Source of the DNA: Actinomycetota bacterium | GTDB lineage: Bacteria > Actinomycetota > Actinomycetes > Streptosporangiales > Streptosporangiaceae | Length of the DNA: 24,380 nucleotides | NCBI GenBank assembly: GCA_003140115.1 | Contig: PLIQ01000666.1 | Coordinates: forward strand, 1,020 to 25,399 | Direction: 5' to 3' | Part shown: positions 14,863 through 22,985 of the stretch, piece by piece | Layout: the number at the start of each line of letters is the position of its first letter | Numbering within the stretch: position 1 is the stretch's first letter | The notes under the pieces: model-generated | The model's input: the letters and a program-made list of their open reading frames with translations, nothing else | Told to the model about the DNA's origin: nothing | The model's database searches: none | Position numbers and translations under genes: made by a program

Positions 14863-16893
14863 GTGCGAACGTATGAAATAAGGCCATTGCTGCTCGCGGC
14901 CTTTCCGCGGCGGCTCCGGCAGTGGTGGCTCGACCTGTCGGTGCGGTCGAAAGGCCTGATCGTGATCGCGGTCCCGCTGGCCGCCCTGATCGGTACCACC
15001 TCGGCCAGCCTGGTGCTGCAGAACAACGAACAGCAGGTCCGGACCGTAGCTCTGGCCGGCCGCGGCCTGACCACCGCCGCTGCTCAGGTCTTGGCCGACG
15101 CCGTGAACGCGGAAACGGGTGTCCGTGGTTACGCCGCGACGGACCAGCCGCTGTACCTCGCCCCGTACAATCTCGCGCTGACGCGGATCGGCGCAGACCG
15201 GGCGTCGCTGCGGGCCGCTGCTATCACCGAAGGCGACAGCAGCGCGCAGCGAGTGGCAGATGGCACGATGACCACGGTGTTCGCCCAGATGGCACAGCTC
15301 CTTTCCTCGGTCAGTGGCCACGTGTCCCTGGCAGGCCTGCGTGCAGAGCTGGCCCCCGAGAAGAAGACCATGGACCTGCTCCGCCTCCAGATAGCCGACC
15401 TGGCCGCCGGCCCGGCAGGCCTGATCGCCGCTCGTTCCGAGGAGATCACCAGGCAGGAACAGGCGATCGACTCACTCAACATCGCCGCCCTGTCGCTAGG
15501 GCTGGTCGCCGGACTCATCGGCGTCGCGCTGTTCACCCTGGGCATCTCCCGCCGGGTCGCCGCGGTCGCGGCGAACGCGGACCGACTGGGCGTGCGACAG
15601 CCCCTGGAACCGGCCGACCGCTCAGAGGACGAATTCGGCCACCTGTCCAGGGCCCTCCTCCGGGCCGAAAGCCTCCTCGCCACCTACGCGGCGGAGTTGA
15701 CGGCCGCCCGGGATAGGGCGCTGAAAGCCACCGAACTCAAGAACGCGTTCCTGTCGCATACGAGCCACGAACTGCGGACCCCGCTGAACGCCATCCTCGG
15801 GTTCACCCAGCTCCTGGAGATCTCTGACCTCAGTGACGAGGACCACGACAGCGCCGAGCGTATTCTCGGCGCCGGGCGCCATCTGCTGACCCTCATCGAC
15901 GAGCTGATTGACATCGCCCGCATCGAATCAGGTGACCTCGGCCTGTCCCTCGAGCCGGTGTCGCTCCTCCCGCTCATCGAAGAGGCCAGCCAGCTCATGG
16001 GTCCCCTCGCCGCCGAGCGCTCGATAGTAATCACCCAGCACTGCACGCGACCTGCTCTGACGGCGCACGCCGACCGGCAGCGCCTGATGCAGATCCTGAT
16101 CAACCTGATGTCCAACGCGGTCAAGTACAACCGGCGCGGCGGCACCATCACGGCAACCAGCCAGGAAGACGGCGCCGACCGGGTCAGCCTGGTCATCTCG
16201 GACACCGGGCCGGGCCTGTCGCAGGACGACCTGGAGCGCATTTTCATTCCCTTCGAACGGCTCGGCGCCGAGCGGACAGCAATCGAAGGCAATGGCATCG
16301 GGCTCCCCCTGGCGAAGTCCCTCGCTGAGGCAATGGGCGGCCAGCTGAGCGCATCAAGCGTGCCCGGTGAAGGATCAGCCTTCACCATCAGCCTCCCGCG
16401 CGCCCCGGATATCAGCCACGTCCCGCCACCCCAGGCGACACCGGTCATACCAGCCGAGATACACGGCCACGCCGGAGACGTCATCGACATCCTCTACATC
16501 GAAGACAACCCGGCCAACCTCGAGGTGGTCTCCCGGTTCCTCAAGAGCCGACCGGACGCGAGGCTGCAATCCGAGTCATCTGGCCGGGCCGGCATCGAGC
16601 GCGCCATCCGGGACGTTCCCGACATCATCCTTCTCGACCTTCACCTAGCCGACCTTCACGGAGAGCAGGTCCTCAGAGAACTCAGAGCCGAACCAGTCAC
16701 CGCAGCGATCCCAGTAGTGGTCCTCTCCGCCGACGCAAGCCCCGGTGTCGTCCGCCGCCTCCTCAGCGACGGCGCCCTCGCCTACCTCACCGAACCTCTC
16801 GACCTCGCCGAAATCGGCGGGCTACTCGACTCCTTCTCAGCCCCTACCAAGGACCACCAGACCCGCACCGCGATGCGAACGACACCAGCATGA
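14863..16893 (+). CDS. CHASE3 hybrid sensor histidine kinase with receiver domain
   Basis: A 676-residue protein from GTG 14863 with GGGAGA upstream. Two membrane helices (about 31-52 and 208-229) flank an extracellular CHASE3 domain with VNAETGVRGYAATDQPLYLAPY. A HAMP-like segment (230-280) leads to HisKA with FLSHTSHELRTPLNAI (phosphoacceptor His302). The HATPase domain has LINLMSNAVKYN (Asn418), DTGPGLS and GNGIGLPLAKSLAEAMGG. A C-terminal receiver (about 545-660) has the acidic pair Glu547-Asp548, phosphoacceptor Asp592 in LLDLHLADLHG, and Ser622. The receiver residue that is normally a conserved lysine (YLTKPLD) is glutamate here (YLTEPLD, Glu644). This would weaken phosphoryl handling or signal output. 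No separate response regulator gene is adjacent, so the output partner is unknown. Confidence 0.93.
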   Translation: MRTYEIRPLLLAAFPRRLRQWWLDLSVRSKGLIVIAVPLAALIGTTSASLVLQNNEQQVRTVALAGRGLTTAAAQVLADAVNAETGVRGYAATDQPLYLAPYNLALTRIGADRASLRAAAITEGDSSAQRVADGTMTTVFAQMAQLLSSVSGHVSLAGLRAELAPEKKTMDLLRLQIADLAAGPAGLIAARSEEITRQEQAIDSLNIAALSLGLVAGLIGVALFTLGISRRVAAVAANADRLGVRQPLEPADRSEDEFGHLSRALLRAESLLATYAAELTAARDRALKATELKNAFLSHTSHELRTPLNAILGFTQLLEISDLSDEDHDSAERILGAGRHLLTLIDELIDIARIESGDLGLSLEPVSLLPLIEEASQLMGPLAAERSIVITQHCTRPALTAHADRQRLMQILINLMSNAVKYNRRGGTITATSQEDGADRVSLVISDTGPGLSQDDLERIFIPFERLGAERTAIEGNGIGLPLAKSLAEAMGGQLSASSVPGEGSAFTISLPRAPDISHVPPPQATPVIPAEIHGHAGDVIDILYIEDNPANLEVVSRFLKSRPDARLQSESSGRAGIERAIRDVPDIILLDLHLADLHGEQVLRELRAEPVTAAIPVVVLSADASPGVVRRLLSDGALAYLTEPLDLAEIGGLLDSFSAPTKDHQTRTAMRTTPA

Positions 16894-16919
16894 ACCCCGC
16901 CCGACCTGGTCGGCGAATT

Positions 16920-16932
16920 CGCTTCGCAAGCG
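16920..16932. terminator. Weak hairpin between convergent genes
   Basis: CGCTT-CGC-AAGCG is a perfect 5-base stem with a 3-base loop, 27 bases after the kinase stop and just before the convergent oxidoreductase remnant at 16934. There is no U-run, so it would not be a classical intrinsic terminator. It is reported only because it lies in the convergent gap. Confidence 0.25.
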
Positions 16933-16933
16933 C

Positions 16934-17176
16934 TTACGCAAGGTAGTCGTGCACCAGGCGGATGGCGATCGACCCGTCGCCGACGGCTGATGCCACGCGT
17001 TTGACCGAGCCGTGCCGCACGTCGCCGACGGCGAACACGCCGGGTGTGCTGGTTTCGAGCAGGTAGGGTTCCCGCTGCAGGGTCCAGCGTTCAGCCAGGT
17101 CCGGGCCGGTCAGGATGAAGCCCGCCGGGCGGCGGGATACAGCTCCCGTACCCGCGCCAGGAATTGCGCGCCGGCC
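16934..17176 (-). pseudogene. Two joined fragments of a receiver-linked thioredoxin-reductase-like protein
   Basis: The 3' part (from about 17120 down to the stop at 16934) encodes GFILTGPDLAERWTLQREPYLLETSTPGVFAVGDVRHGSVKRVASAVGDGS and the rest of a flavoprotein C-terminus, here quoted only by key motifs: LLETSTPGVFAVGD (FAD-binding end motif) and RHGSVKRVASAVGDGS. Just upstream, in a different frame (about 17116-17176), are GAQFLARVRELYPAARRA, matching the receiver-like segment of the actinobacterial response-regulator/thioredoxin-reductase fusion family. The several hundred residues that should separate them are missing. The join to a cupin fragment makes one continuous open frame from 17263, which is a chimera of unrelated pieces and not a real gene. 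Confidence 0.65.
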
Positions 17177-17182
17177 CTGCTG

Positions 17183-17263
17183 CCCGCCGCTGTCCTCAGC
17201 CACCACGGTGAACTCGATCCACTCGCCAGTGGCCGGGTTGAAGAAAGGCCGGAAGCCGGTCAT
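17183..17263 (-). pseudogene. N-terminal fragment of a cupin-type protein
   Basis: The start of the chimeric frame (ATG, complement of 17261-17263) encodes FRPFFNPATGEWIEF and TVVAEDSGGQ. NPATGEWIxF..TAEDTGGE is the usual N-terminal motif of a family of small actinobacterial cupins. The cupin barrel itself is absent: after about 27 codons the sequence changes to the receiver-like fragment of the neighbouring remnant. This is therefore an end fragment left by deletion. Assignment is from motif memory and is moderately sure. Confidence 0.5.
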
Positions 17264-17315
17264 CGCGCGGTCAGCCCGGCGAGCCGTGGCGGGTCTTGCT
17301 GGCGGCCTGTGCCGG

Positions 17316-17501
17316 TCATGTGAGCCATCCCTTCGTCGGTCCCGAGCCGGCCGCCGCCATCAGCGGCCGCCCCTGCCGCAGGGCCGGGAAAGCAACCAGC
17401 GCGGTCACCAGGATCAGCCGCCTGCGCCGGTAAGCAGGGCGCCCAAACCTCTCAAATATCGAACGGCCGGCGGGCTTCACGTGGCTCGCAGGGGAGGTCA
17501 T
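17316..17501 (-). pseudogene. 5' fragment of a second MmpL exporter gene
   Basis: From ATG (complement of 17499-17501) to TGA at 17316-17318. Residues about 12-30 read IFERFGRPAYRRRRLILVTALV, paralogous to LARWGRTAYRRRRLILLIALL at the N-terminus of the intact exporter at 5487-7718. Both share the bases GAACGTCATGA around the start codon. After the first transmembrane segment begins, the sequence stops resembling an MmpL protein (FPALRQGRPLMAAAGSG) and ends. The frame continues upstream to an ATG at 17528, which overlaps nothing. A protein of 61 residues could be made, but it would lack all transport helices. Confidence 0.65.
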
Positions 17502-17539
17502 GACGTTCATCGCCTTCGGCTCGATCATGGCGTGCTGGT

Positions 17540-18532
17540 CTAGGCCCGGTACCAGGCGACGGTCGTGGCGATGGCGGCGGCCAGCGGGGTGCCGGCCGCT
17601 CCGAAGACAGACTCATATCTGCTGGTGTCCAGGACGAATGGCTCGTCGAACTGGTACGACATTTCGGCCAGCCCCCGCATCACCGGGTTGATCAGCCCGA
17701 GGGTGCGGACGGCCAGCTTGGGCGCCGACCGGATGCCGACCGGATGGCCGACCTGGACGGCCACCAGATCCAGTAGCGCCCGGGTGGTGACGGTCTGCGG
17801 GCCGGGCAGGTGCCACACCCGGCCGGCCGCGCGGGCATCGGTACCGAGAGTGGCCAGCCCGGCGGCAATGTCGGGCACGTAGCTGTAGGTGTGCGGCAGG
17901 TCGGCGTTGCCGATGAAGTCGGCGCGCCGGCCGGCCAGGGCGTTGCCGAAGACCCGCTCGCCGAGCGTCGACCCCTGGGTGACGCGGGCGCCGAAAAAGT
18001 CCGAGGCCCGCCCGATGGCGATGCGGACCCGGCCAGCTTCGGCGGCGGCCAGCAGTTCCCCGGTCATGGCCGCCCGGGTCCGGCCCTTCACGGTGGTGGC
18101 AGCCAGCGGCAGGTCCTCGGTCATCGGCCTGCCGCCGGTCGGGCCGTAGCCGTAGAGGTTCTCCAGGCTCACCAGCAGCGCGCCGGCGCGCTCAGCGGCC
18201 GCCAGTACGCCGCGCTGCAGGGGCGGGAACCGCTCTGGCCACTGAGCGTAGGGAGCGTTGAGGCACTGATAGATAACTGCGGCGCCCTTGGCGGCATCGC
18301 TGGCCGCATCACGATCGGCCGCATCCGCCGCCCGCCAGGCCGTCCCTTCCGCCAGCCCAGCGGGCCTGCGCCGCGACACCACCCGGACCGTGACGCCTCG
18401 TTCCGCCAGCAAGGCCGCGAGCACGCGGCCGACCTGCCCCGCGCCGAAAATCACATGCAGCCCGCCATTACCCTCAAGCCGAACCGGCGCAGCGGCCTCG
18501 GCAGCGCTCACTCCCGGTGAACTGTCAGCCAT
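17540..18532 (-). CDS. NAD-dependent epimerase/dehydratase family protein
   Basis: A 330-residue Rossmann-fold protein from ATG (complement of 18530-18532); the frame stays open to GTG 18598 but the extra 22 residues are not family-like. HVIFGAGQVGRVLAALLAERG holds the GxGxxG nucleotide-binding motif, preceded by an unusually long polar N-terminus. LENLYGYGPTGGRP and TTVKGRTRAAMTGELL provide the active-site tyrosine/lysine region of the extended SDR family. RIAIGRASDFFGARV and NADLPHTYSYVPDIAAGLATL are typical of the atypical NAD-epimerase branch, as is HLPGPQTVTTRALLDLVA. The substrate, often a sugar nucleotide or a quinone-linked molecule in relatives, is unknown. The gene is intact although both sides are decayed; it may have been retained because it is useful. 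Confidence 0.92.
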   Translation of the reverse strand: MADSSPGVSAAEAAAPVRLEGNGGLHVIFGAGQVGRVLAALLAERGVTVRVVSRRRPAGLAEGTAWRAADAADRDAASDAAKGAAVIYQCLNAPYAQWPERFPPLQRGVLAAAERAGALLVSLENLYGYGPTGGRPMTEDLPLAATTVKGRTRAAMTGELLAAAEAGRVRIAIGRASDFFGARVTQGSTLGERVFGNALAGRRADFIGNADLPHTYSYVPDIAAGLATLGTDARAAGRVWHLPGPQTVTTRALLDLVAVQVGHPVGIRSAPKLAVRTLGLINPVMRGLAEMSYQFDEPFVLDTSRYESVFGAAGTPLAAAIATTVAWYRA

Positions 18533-18867
18533 CGCAGCCGCCGAGACCAGGCCAAGGCCTGCTTGATGTGCCCGGGGCGGCAGACGGCGGGGCAGCACCG
18601 TTACCTAGGCGTTGCACGATGACGCCGCGTCTCACCACGGTGTGCGCCGCTGACGGAGAGCGGGGACAGAAAAGGCCAGATGCGGCCATATGCCACCTCG
18701 GCTTGGCTGCGCGCAAGGCGCTACCGAGGTCCAGGGCAGCTGAAAGGCATACCTACTTCGTCCACACGCAGGATGGACGGATACACCTTCCCAGCGCGGA
18801 CACTACGCCTGATCCGCTGGGCAAACAAGGACGCTTGGTGCTCTCACGTCGGGTAATACGACTTCCT
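18533..18867. other. Intergenic stretch, no supported gene
   Basis: About 335 bases upstream of the epimerase. The plus strand contains only short frames. The best is from about 18757 with MDGYTFPARTLRLIRWANKD, 27 codons, which I cannot assign. No RNA gene, repeat or clear promoter was recognised. This may be further debris of the insertion that left the transposase fragments next to it. Confidence 0.4.
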
Positions 18868-19086
18868 GACGCTCATGCCTCGCGGCGCGGGCAGCGATCG
18901 GTACGACGGGAGCACCAGCGGAGGAGCGGCTGGACGAGGAGATCCAGCGCCGCAGGATGTGGCCGGATCTTCCCCGGCCGGGATCATCCGTCTGGTCGGC
19001 ACGGTGCCGGCCGAGCAGAACGACGAATGGACCGAGTCGCGCACTATATGGGACTTGAGATCCTCGCTGCTTACGGGAAGCCTATC
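18868..19086 (+). pseudogene. IS256-family transposase C-terminal remnant, multiply frameshifted
   Basis: Pieces in three frames line up with the C-terminal end of IS256/mutator-type transposases. They are EERLDEEIQRR (about 18919-18951; family NPQERLNKEIRRR), DVAG and IFPGRD (about 18954-18985; family DVVGIFPNRDA), IIRLVGTVPAEQNDEWTESR (18983-19042; family AIIRLVGAVLAEQNDEWAEARR) and YMGLEILAAYGKP (19047-19085; family RYMGLELLA). At least three frame changes are needed to join them. The upstream catalytic DDE domain is not recognisable, so the element is dead. No terminal inverted repeats could be identified. It is direct evidence of past transposition within the decay zone. Confidence 0.75.
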
Positions 19087-19155
19087 CCGTCTGAAATGGG
19101 ATAAAATATCATTAGCGGGGCTGGATTGACTATAGAGGCAATTACTGCTTAAGTG

Positions 19156-19181
19156 GAAAAAGGTCGCGAGGTGGCTTTTTC
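19156..19181. repeat. Inverted repeat GAAAAAG-N12-CTTTTTC
   Basis: Seven-base perfect arms (19156-19162 and 19175-19181) around a GC-rich 12-base loop, just after a TTGACT (19126-19131) and about 70 bases after the transposase remnant. It lies upstream of the broken kinase. It could be a transcription terminator, a leader structure or a leftover element end; none of these is established. Confidence 0.4.
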
Positions 19182-19275
19182 GTACACGATTTTCAAGGAC
19201 GTGGCCGCGCAATCCCGGGGGGAGCAGTCTTGAACCCGAAGATCATCGGCGTTCGCGCAGGCGCCCGGGCTCTCG

Positions 19276-20981
19276 GTGACTAGCTCCCGGTCCCGGGTCG
19301 AGGTGACAGGTGGGGCGTCTGGGACCAGGCAGGCGACGACCGCCGTCCCTGATACCGCGGGCAGGGGCACTGCGCGGTGGGCACCCGTTCCCCGCGTGCT
19401 TGTACGTGCATCGGTGGTTCTGCTCCTTATTGTGTTCATTGGCAGCTCAGCCCTCTCCGTGCGGGCCTACGTGCTCTATGAAAGAGCCGACGTCACCACC
19501 GCGAATGTCATCGCGGCAGGCAACGGCTTGCTGATCGGATTGCTCAACGCCGAGACTGGCCAACGCGGCTATCTGCTGACCGGCAAACCCGTTTATCTTC
19601 AGCCATACGATGCGGCGCTCTCGACGATCCCAGCCGACCAGCAGCGTCTCGGCTCGGAGGTCTCGGCGGTCCCTGGGGGCGGGCAATACTTCGCAGAGCT
19701 CACGAGTCTGGTCGCGACGAAGATGGCGGAGCTGGCCAACACCATCGACCTGGCCCGCGCCGGTAATCACGCCGGTGCGCTGCGGATTGTGAACACCAAC
19801 GAGGGCTTGCAGGTGATGGATAATGCACGGAAGGTAATCGCGGACCTCCAACGCGCCGCCGCTGCGGCTGGCGCCTCGCGGCGCTCGGACCTGGCTACCC
19901 AGCTGATTGCCTTCGCTGCCCTGCAAACCGTCCTGGCCGTCACTGGTCTCCTCGCCGGTTTTGTCCTCCGCCGCCGTCTGCGCCGGGCAGGGGAGGAGAT
20001 ACGCTCGCTGAACGCGAACCTGGAACAGCAGGTCCGGAATCGCACCATTCACCTGGAGCGGGCTAACAAGTACCTGGAGGCCTTCGCCTACTCGATCGCT
20101 CATGACCTGCGAACCCCGCTGCGAGGGATAAGCGGGTTCGCCGAAGTCCTCGCGGAGGACTACGGCGACCGGCTCGACGAAACAGGCCGCGAGTACGCCG
20201 GGCGCGTCCAGGCAGGCTGCGCGCGCATGGGCGCCGTGCTCGATGACCTGCTGCATCTATCACATGTGAGCCGGGTCGAGATGAACCTCCGGGAGGTTGA
20301 CCTCAGCGCCGAGGTCACTGCCAGCTGCGACCAGCTCCGCGCCCGTGAGCCGGGCCGCCAGGTCCGGGTGACCGTGCAGGAAGGCGTCCGGGTCACCGCG
20401 GACCGCGCCCTGATCCGGTCCGCGCTGGACGACCTGCTCCAAAACGCGCGTGGAAGTTCACCGGCCGCCGCGCCGGCGCCGCCATCGAGTTCGCGACCGC
20501 ACCCGCCGGCGACGCCCGCATCTGCTGCTACGTGCGCGATAACGGGGCCGGCTTCGACCCCGCCTACGCCGGCAAGCTGTTCCAGCCGTTCCAACGGCTG
20601 CACGCCTCCCGCGAGTTCCCCGGCACCGGCATCGGCCTGGCCAGCGTCCGGCGCATCATCGAGCGCCACGGCGGCCGGACCTGGGCCGAAGGCGCCGTCG
20701 GCGGCGGCGCCACCATCTACTTCACCCTCAACACTGAGGGCATCATGGTGATCGAGGACCACCCTGCCGACCGGGATCTCACCGTCGGGGCGCTGAAGAA
20801 AAACAACGTCCTCAACCCCGTCACCGTCGCCAGCAACGGCGCCGGAGCGCTCACCATGCTTCTGGGACACGACCACCGCGACCAGAGCAACCCGGCGCTC
20901 ATCCTGCTCACCCTGAACCAGCCCGAAGTCGACGGGCTCGAAGTCCTCCGCCGCGTCCGCGCCGACCAGCGGGCCCGGTAG
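19276..20981 (+). pseudogene. CHASE3 histidine kinase broken by frameshift and fused to a degenerate receiver
   Basis: From GTG 19276 the first frame encodes a membrane helix (about 41-63), a CHASE3 domain with NAETGQRGYLLTGKPVYLQPYD, a second helix (about 210-232) and HisKA with AYSIAHDLRTPLRGI (His276). In the HATPase N-box the frame is lost at AAAACGCGCGTGGAAG (20441-20456). Removing two bases (CG, 20449-20450) restores NAWKFTG and runs on through [22 protein letters not shown] and [18 protein letters not shown]. The same frame then passes without a stop into a receiver-like segment, [21 protein letters not shown]. There the phosphoacceptor site reads [11 protein letters not shown] instead of LLDLKLPKVDG, and the domain ends early at TAG 20979. 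VVLVLTS follows in another frame (20978-21000). A sequencing error could explain the first shift, not all of these defects. Confidence 0.8.
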
Positions 20982-20988
20982 TTCTCGT

Positions 20989-21008
20989 CCTCACGTCCCC
21001 TCACGTCC
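20989..21008 (+). repeat. 10-base tandem duplication CCTCACGTCC x2
   Basis: Two perfect adjacent copies at 20989-20998 and 20999-21008. They fall where the receiver remnant's VVLVLTS strand should continue, so the duplication is one of the lesions that destroyed the end of that domain. It may also be an unrelated low-complexity feature. Confidence 0.45.
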
Positions 21009-21151
21009 TCCGAGTGGCCATGACCGTTCCGAAACCACGGTTTGGCAGCGCGGAGGAGACGTACCCGGGAAGCCGCACGTCACGTCCACGGAAGTCGTGT
21101 ATAGGTAACCGGTACTGATGTGACTGAGTTGCCGGAGTGGCCGGCACAGTG

Positions 21152-21673
21152 CTACTGCGCGGGGGCCAGCAGATGGAAGAGAATGTGGTCCTGCCAGGTC
21201 CCGGCGATCTTCAGGTACTTCGGCGCTATGCCGAACGGCTGGAAGCCGTTCCGGATGAGAACGCGCTGCGAACCAACATTGTGCAGCAGGGTCTCCGCCT
21301 GCAGGCGGTGAAGACCGAGCTCACCAAACGCGATGGCGGCAACCTCCGCTACGGCCGCGGTCGCGAACCCACGGCCATTGCTGGACTGGCCCACCCAGTA
21401 GCCGATAGCCGCCGACTGGAAGGCGCCGCGGGTGATGCCGTTGATGTTGATGCGCCCGACGATATGCCCGTCCTCACCGACAATGGCAAGCGGCACCATG
21501 GCCTTGCGGGCGTACCCGTCGAGCACCTGCTCCAGCCCGGTGCGCTGCGCCTCCACGGTGAAGTAATGCTCGTCCCGGACGGGATCCCACGGGGCGAGGA
21601 ACTCCCGGTTCGCGCGGAGCACCGCTGCCAGTGCCTCCGCGTCCTCCACCGACACGATCCTGGTGACGGCCAC
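21152..21673 (-). CDS. GNAT family N-acetyltransferase (RimJ/RimL-like)
   Basis: A 173-residue protein. I chose GTG (complement of 21671-21673), preceded by GAGAGGG eight bases upstream; the frame is open to 21841 but the added residues are basic, cysteine-rich and not family-like. The domain reads LRANREFLAPWDPVRDEHYFT, LAIVGEDGHIVGRININGI, AAIGYWVGQSSNGRGFATAAV (the acetyl-CoA pyrophosphate-binding loop is SNGRGFAT) and LHRLQAETLLHNVGSQRVLIRNGFQPFGIAPKYLKIAG. This is the RimJ/RimL-like branch, which acetylates ribosomal protein N-termini in E. coli but acts on amino acids, peptides or antibiotics elsewhere. The substrate is unknown. It ends close to the broken kinase in convergent orientation. 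Confidence 0.93.
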   Translation of the reverse strand: MAVTRIVSVEDAEALAAVLRANREFLAPWDPVRDEHYFTVEAQRTGLEQVLDGYARKAMVPLAIVGEDGHIVGRININGITRGAFQSAAIGYWVGQSSNGRGFATAAVAEVAAIAFGELGLHRLQAETLLHNVGSQRVLIRNGFQPFGIAPKYLKIAGTWQDHILFHLLAPAQ

Positions 21674-21938
21674 CTCACACACCCTCTCGACACTGGAATC
21701 TCTGCACATCCGGTTGGAGCCTGGCCTGCGGCTGGAGCACGCTCGGGAGGTCATGGCGCGCACGGAGCCAGAGCCCAGCGTACGGCCCAGACGACACAGA
21801 ACACCTAGATCTGGACGCAGCCCGACAGCATCCAGAATCACAAATCAGCACCGCATAACGGCATCGGTTCGGGTTTGTCCTGGGATCACGGTAAGTCACG
21901 TGGGGTGACGGCGATGCCAAGCGTGTCGGATGCCGTGG
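21674..21938. other. Gap between the unknown gene pair and the GNAT gene
   Basis: About 265 bases with no protein-like frame on either strand. No tRNA-like fold or strong terminator was found. A promoter for the GNAT gene should lie here, but no consensus pair stands out. Confidence 0.4.
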
Positions 21939-22985
21939 TTACTGTCCGGTGATGCGCCATCGGGGGACCTGCGACGAGCTGGCGTCGCTGTGGCACTGAA
22001 CGGCGAGAGCGGCCGGCTCGCCGCCTGGCACTTCCAGCGCCAGCACATCAGCGTCCGGAAACTCGGCGCGAGTAATGTCGGTGACCAGGTGACCGTCGAC
22101 TAGGGCCAGCCCGGGAGCCCAGACTTCGCTGAGCCACGACACCGGCATGGCGGCCCGGATGCCCTTGCTGCCGCCGCCTTGTTCGGTGATCGCACGCTCG
22201 GCGCCGATGGAACAGCTCACGTCGTCCGGGTTGATGTGCAGCCAGGCGGCGATCGCCGGGGCGAGGCGGCCAGCGAGGGCGGCGGCCAGCGCGGGGCGTG
22301 CCGTCCCTGGATCGTGTTCTGACCGGGCGGCGGCTACGGTGGCGGATAGCCGGAACTGAAACGCCGGGCCGAGCATGAGCAGCTCTAGCAGCTCAGTGCG
22401 CCGGGCGACCTCGCGGTCCGGATCCTGGCCCGTTCCCGGCAAGAAGGCGTGAGCGCTGCCTGGCTGGCGCGCTAGGAATGCGCCGCCATGCGCCGCGCGC
22501 AGCCTTGCCAGCTGGGCCACTCGGGCCGCATGGCCGGGCCCGTAGGTGGCGGTGCCGCGGGACAGTCCGCGGGCATTCACCGCGAAGCTGCGCAGGGTGC
22601 TGAACCACAGCGAGCCCCAGGTCAGCGGCGTTCCCGGGATCACGCCGCCAGGAGCCGGTCCCGGGCGGGGTGCATGGCCGGCCCAGCCGGCCGGCCCACG
22701 GCGGAGATGCTCCGCGTCGCGGGAGTCGACGGTTAGCGTGTCGGCTGAAGAGCGCGGGCCGAGCATGAGCACGTCCAGATCGTCGGAGTGCTCGCCCCAG
22801 GCGCGCAGCAGCCGGATGCACTCTGGCTGGTCGCCGCCAAGCGCGCCGAGCACAAGCTCACCCTCCGCCTCGGGGTGATCAGGGGCGGTGAGCCGGCCGG
22901 CCTCCCAGCGCAGCCGGTGCTGCAGGCCGCCGCAGCGCCAGGTCGCCTCGGCCGGGCGGAATGTAGCCCACCAGGGCGCGGTCAT
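21939..22985 (-). CDS. Protein of unknown function, second gene of an overlapping pair
   Basis: A 348-residue protein from ATG (complement of 22983-22985), overlapping the upstream gene's stop by four bases (ATGA). I do not recognise a family. It is rich in Ala, Gly, Arg and Trp, with no signal peptide and no membrane helix. Visible elements are WWATFRPAEATWRCGGLQHRL, LDVLMLGPRSSADTLTVDSR, TWGSLWFSTLRSFAVNARGL and an Ala-rich helix ARPALAAALAGRLAPAIAAW followed by INPDDVSCSIGAERAITEQG. A final strand-rich block reads PDADVLALEVPGGEPAALAV. The polar, strand-plus-helix character suggests a soluble globular protein. The tight overlap with the upstream gene implies equal expression and perhaps a complex. 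I cannot give a function. Confidence 0.8.
   Translation of the reverse strand: MTAPWWATFRPAEATWRCGGLQHRLRWEAGRLTAPDHPEAEGELVLGALGGDQPECIRLLRAWGEHSDDLDVLMLGPRSSADTLTVDSRDAEHLRRGPAGWAGHAPRPGPAPGGVIPGTPLTWGSLWFSTLRSFAVNARGLSRGTATYGPGHAARVAQLARLRAAHGGAFLARQPGSAHAFLPGTGQDPDREVARRTELLELLMLGPAFQFRLSATVAAARSEHDPGTARPALAAALAGRLAPAIAAWLHINPDDVSCSIGAERAITEQGGGSKGIRAAMPVSWLSEVWAPGLALVDGHLVTDITRAEFPDADVLALEVPGGEPAALAVQCHSDASSSQVPRWRITGQ

Noticed and set aside
16934..17263. A 109-codon gene for one protein
   Set aside because: The sequence joins a cupin N-terminus to a flavoprotein C-terminus through a frame-shifted receiver fragment, so it is read as fragments of two genes.
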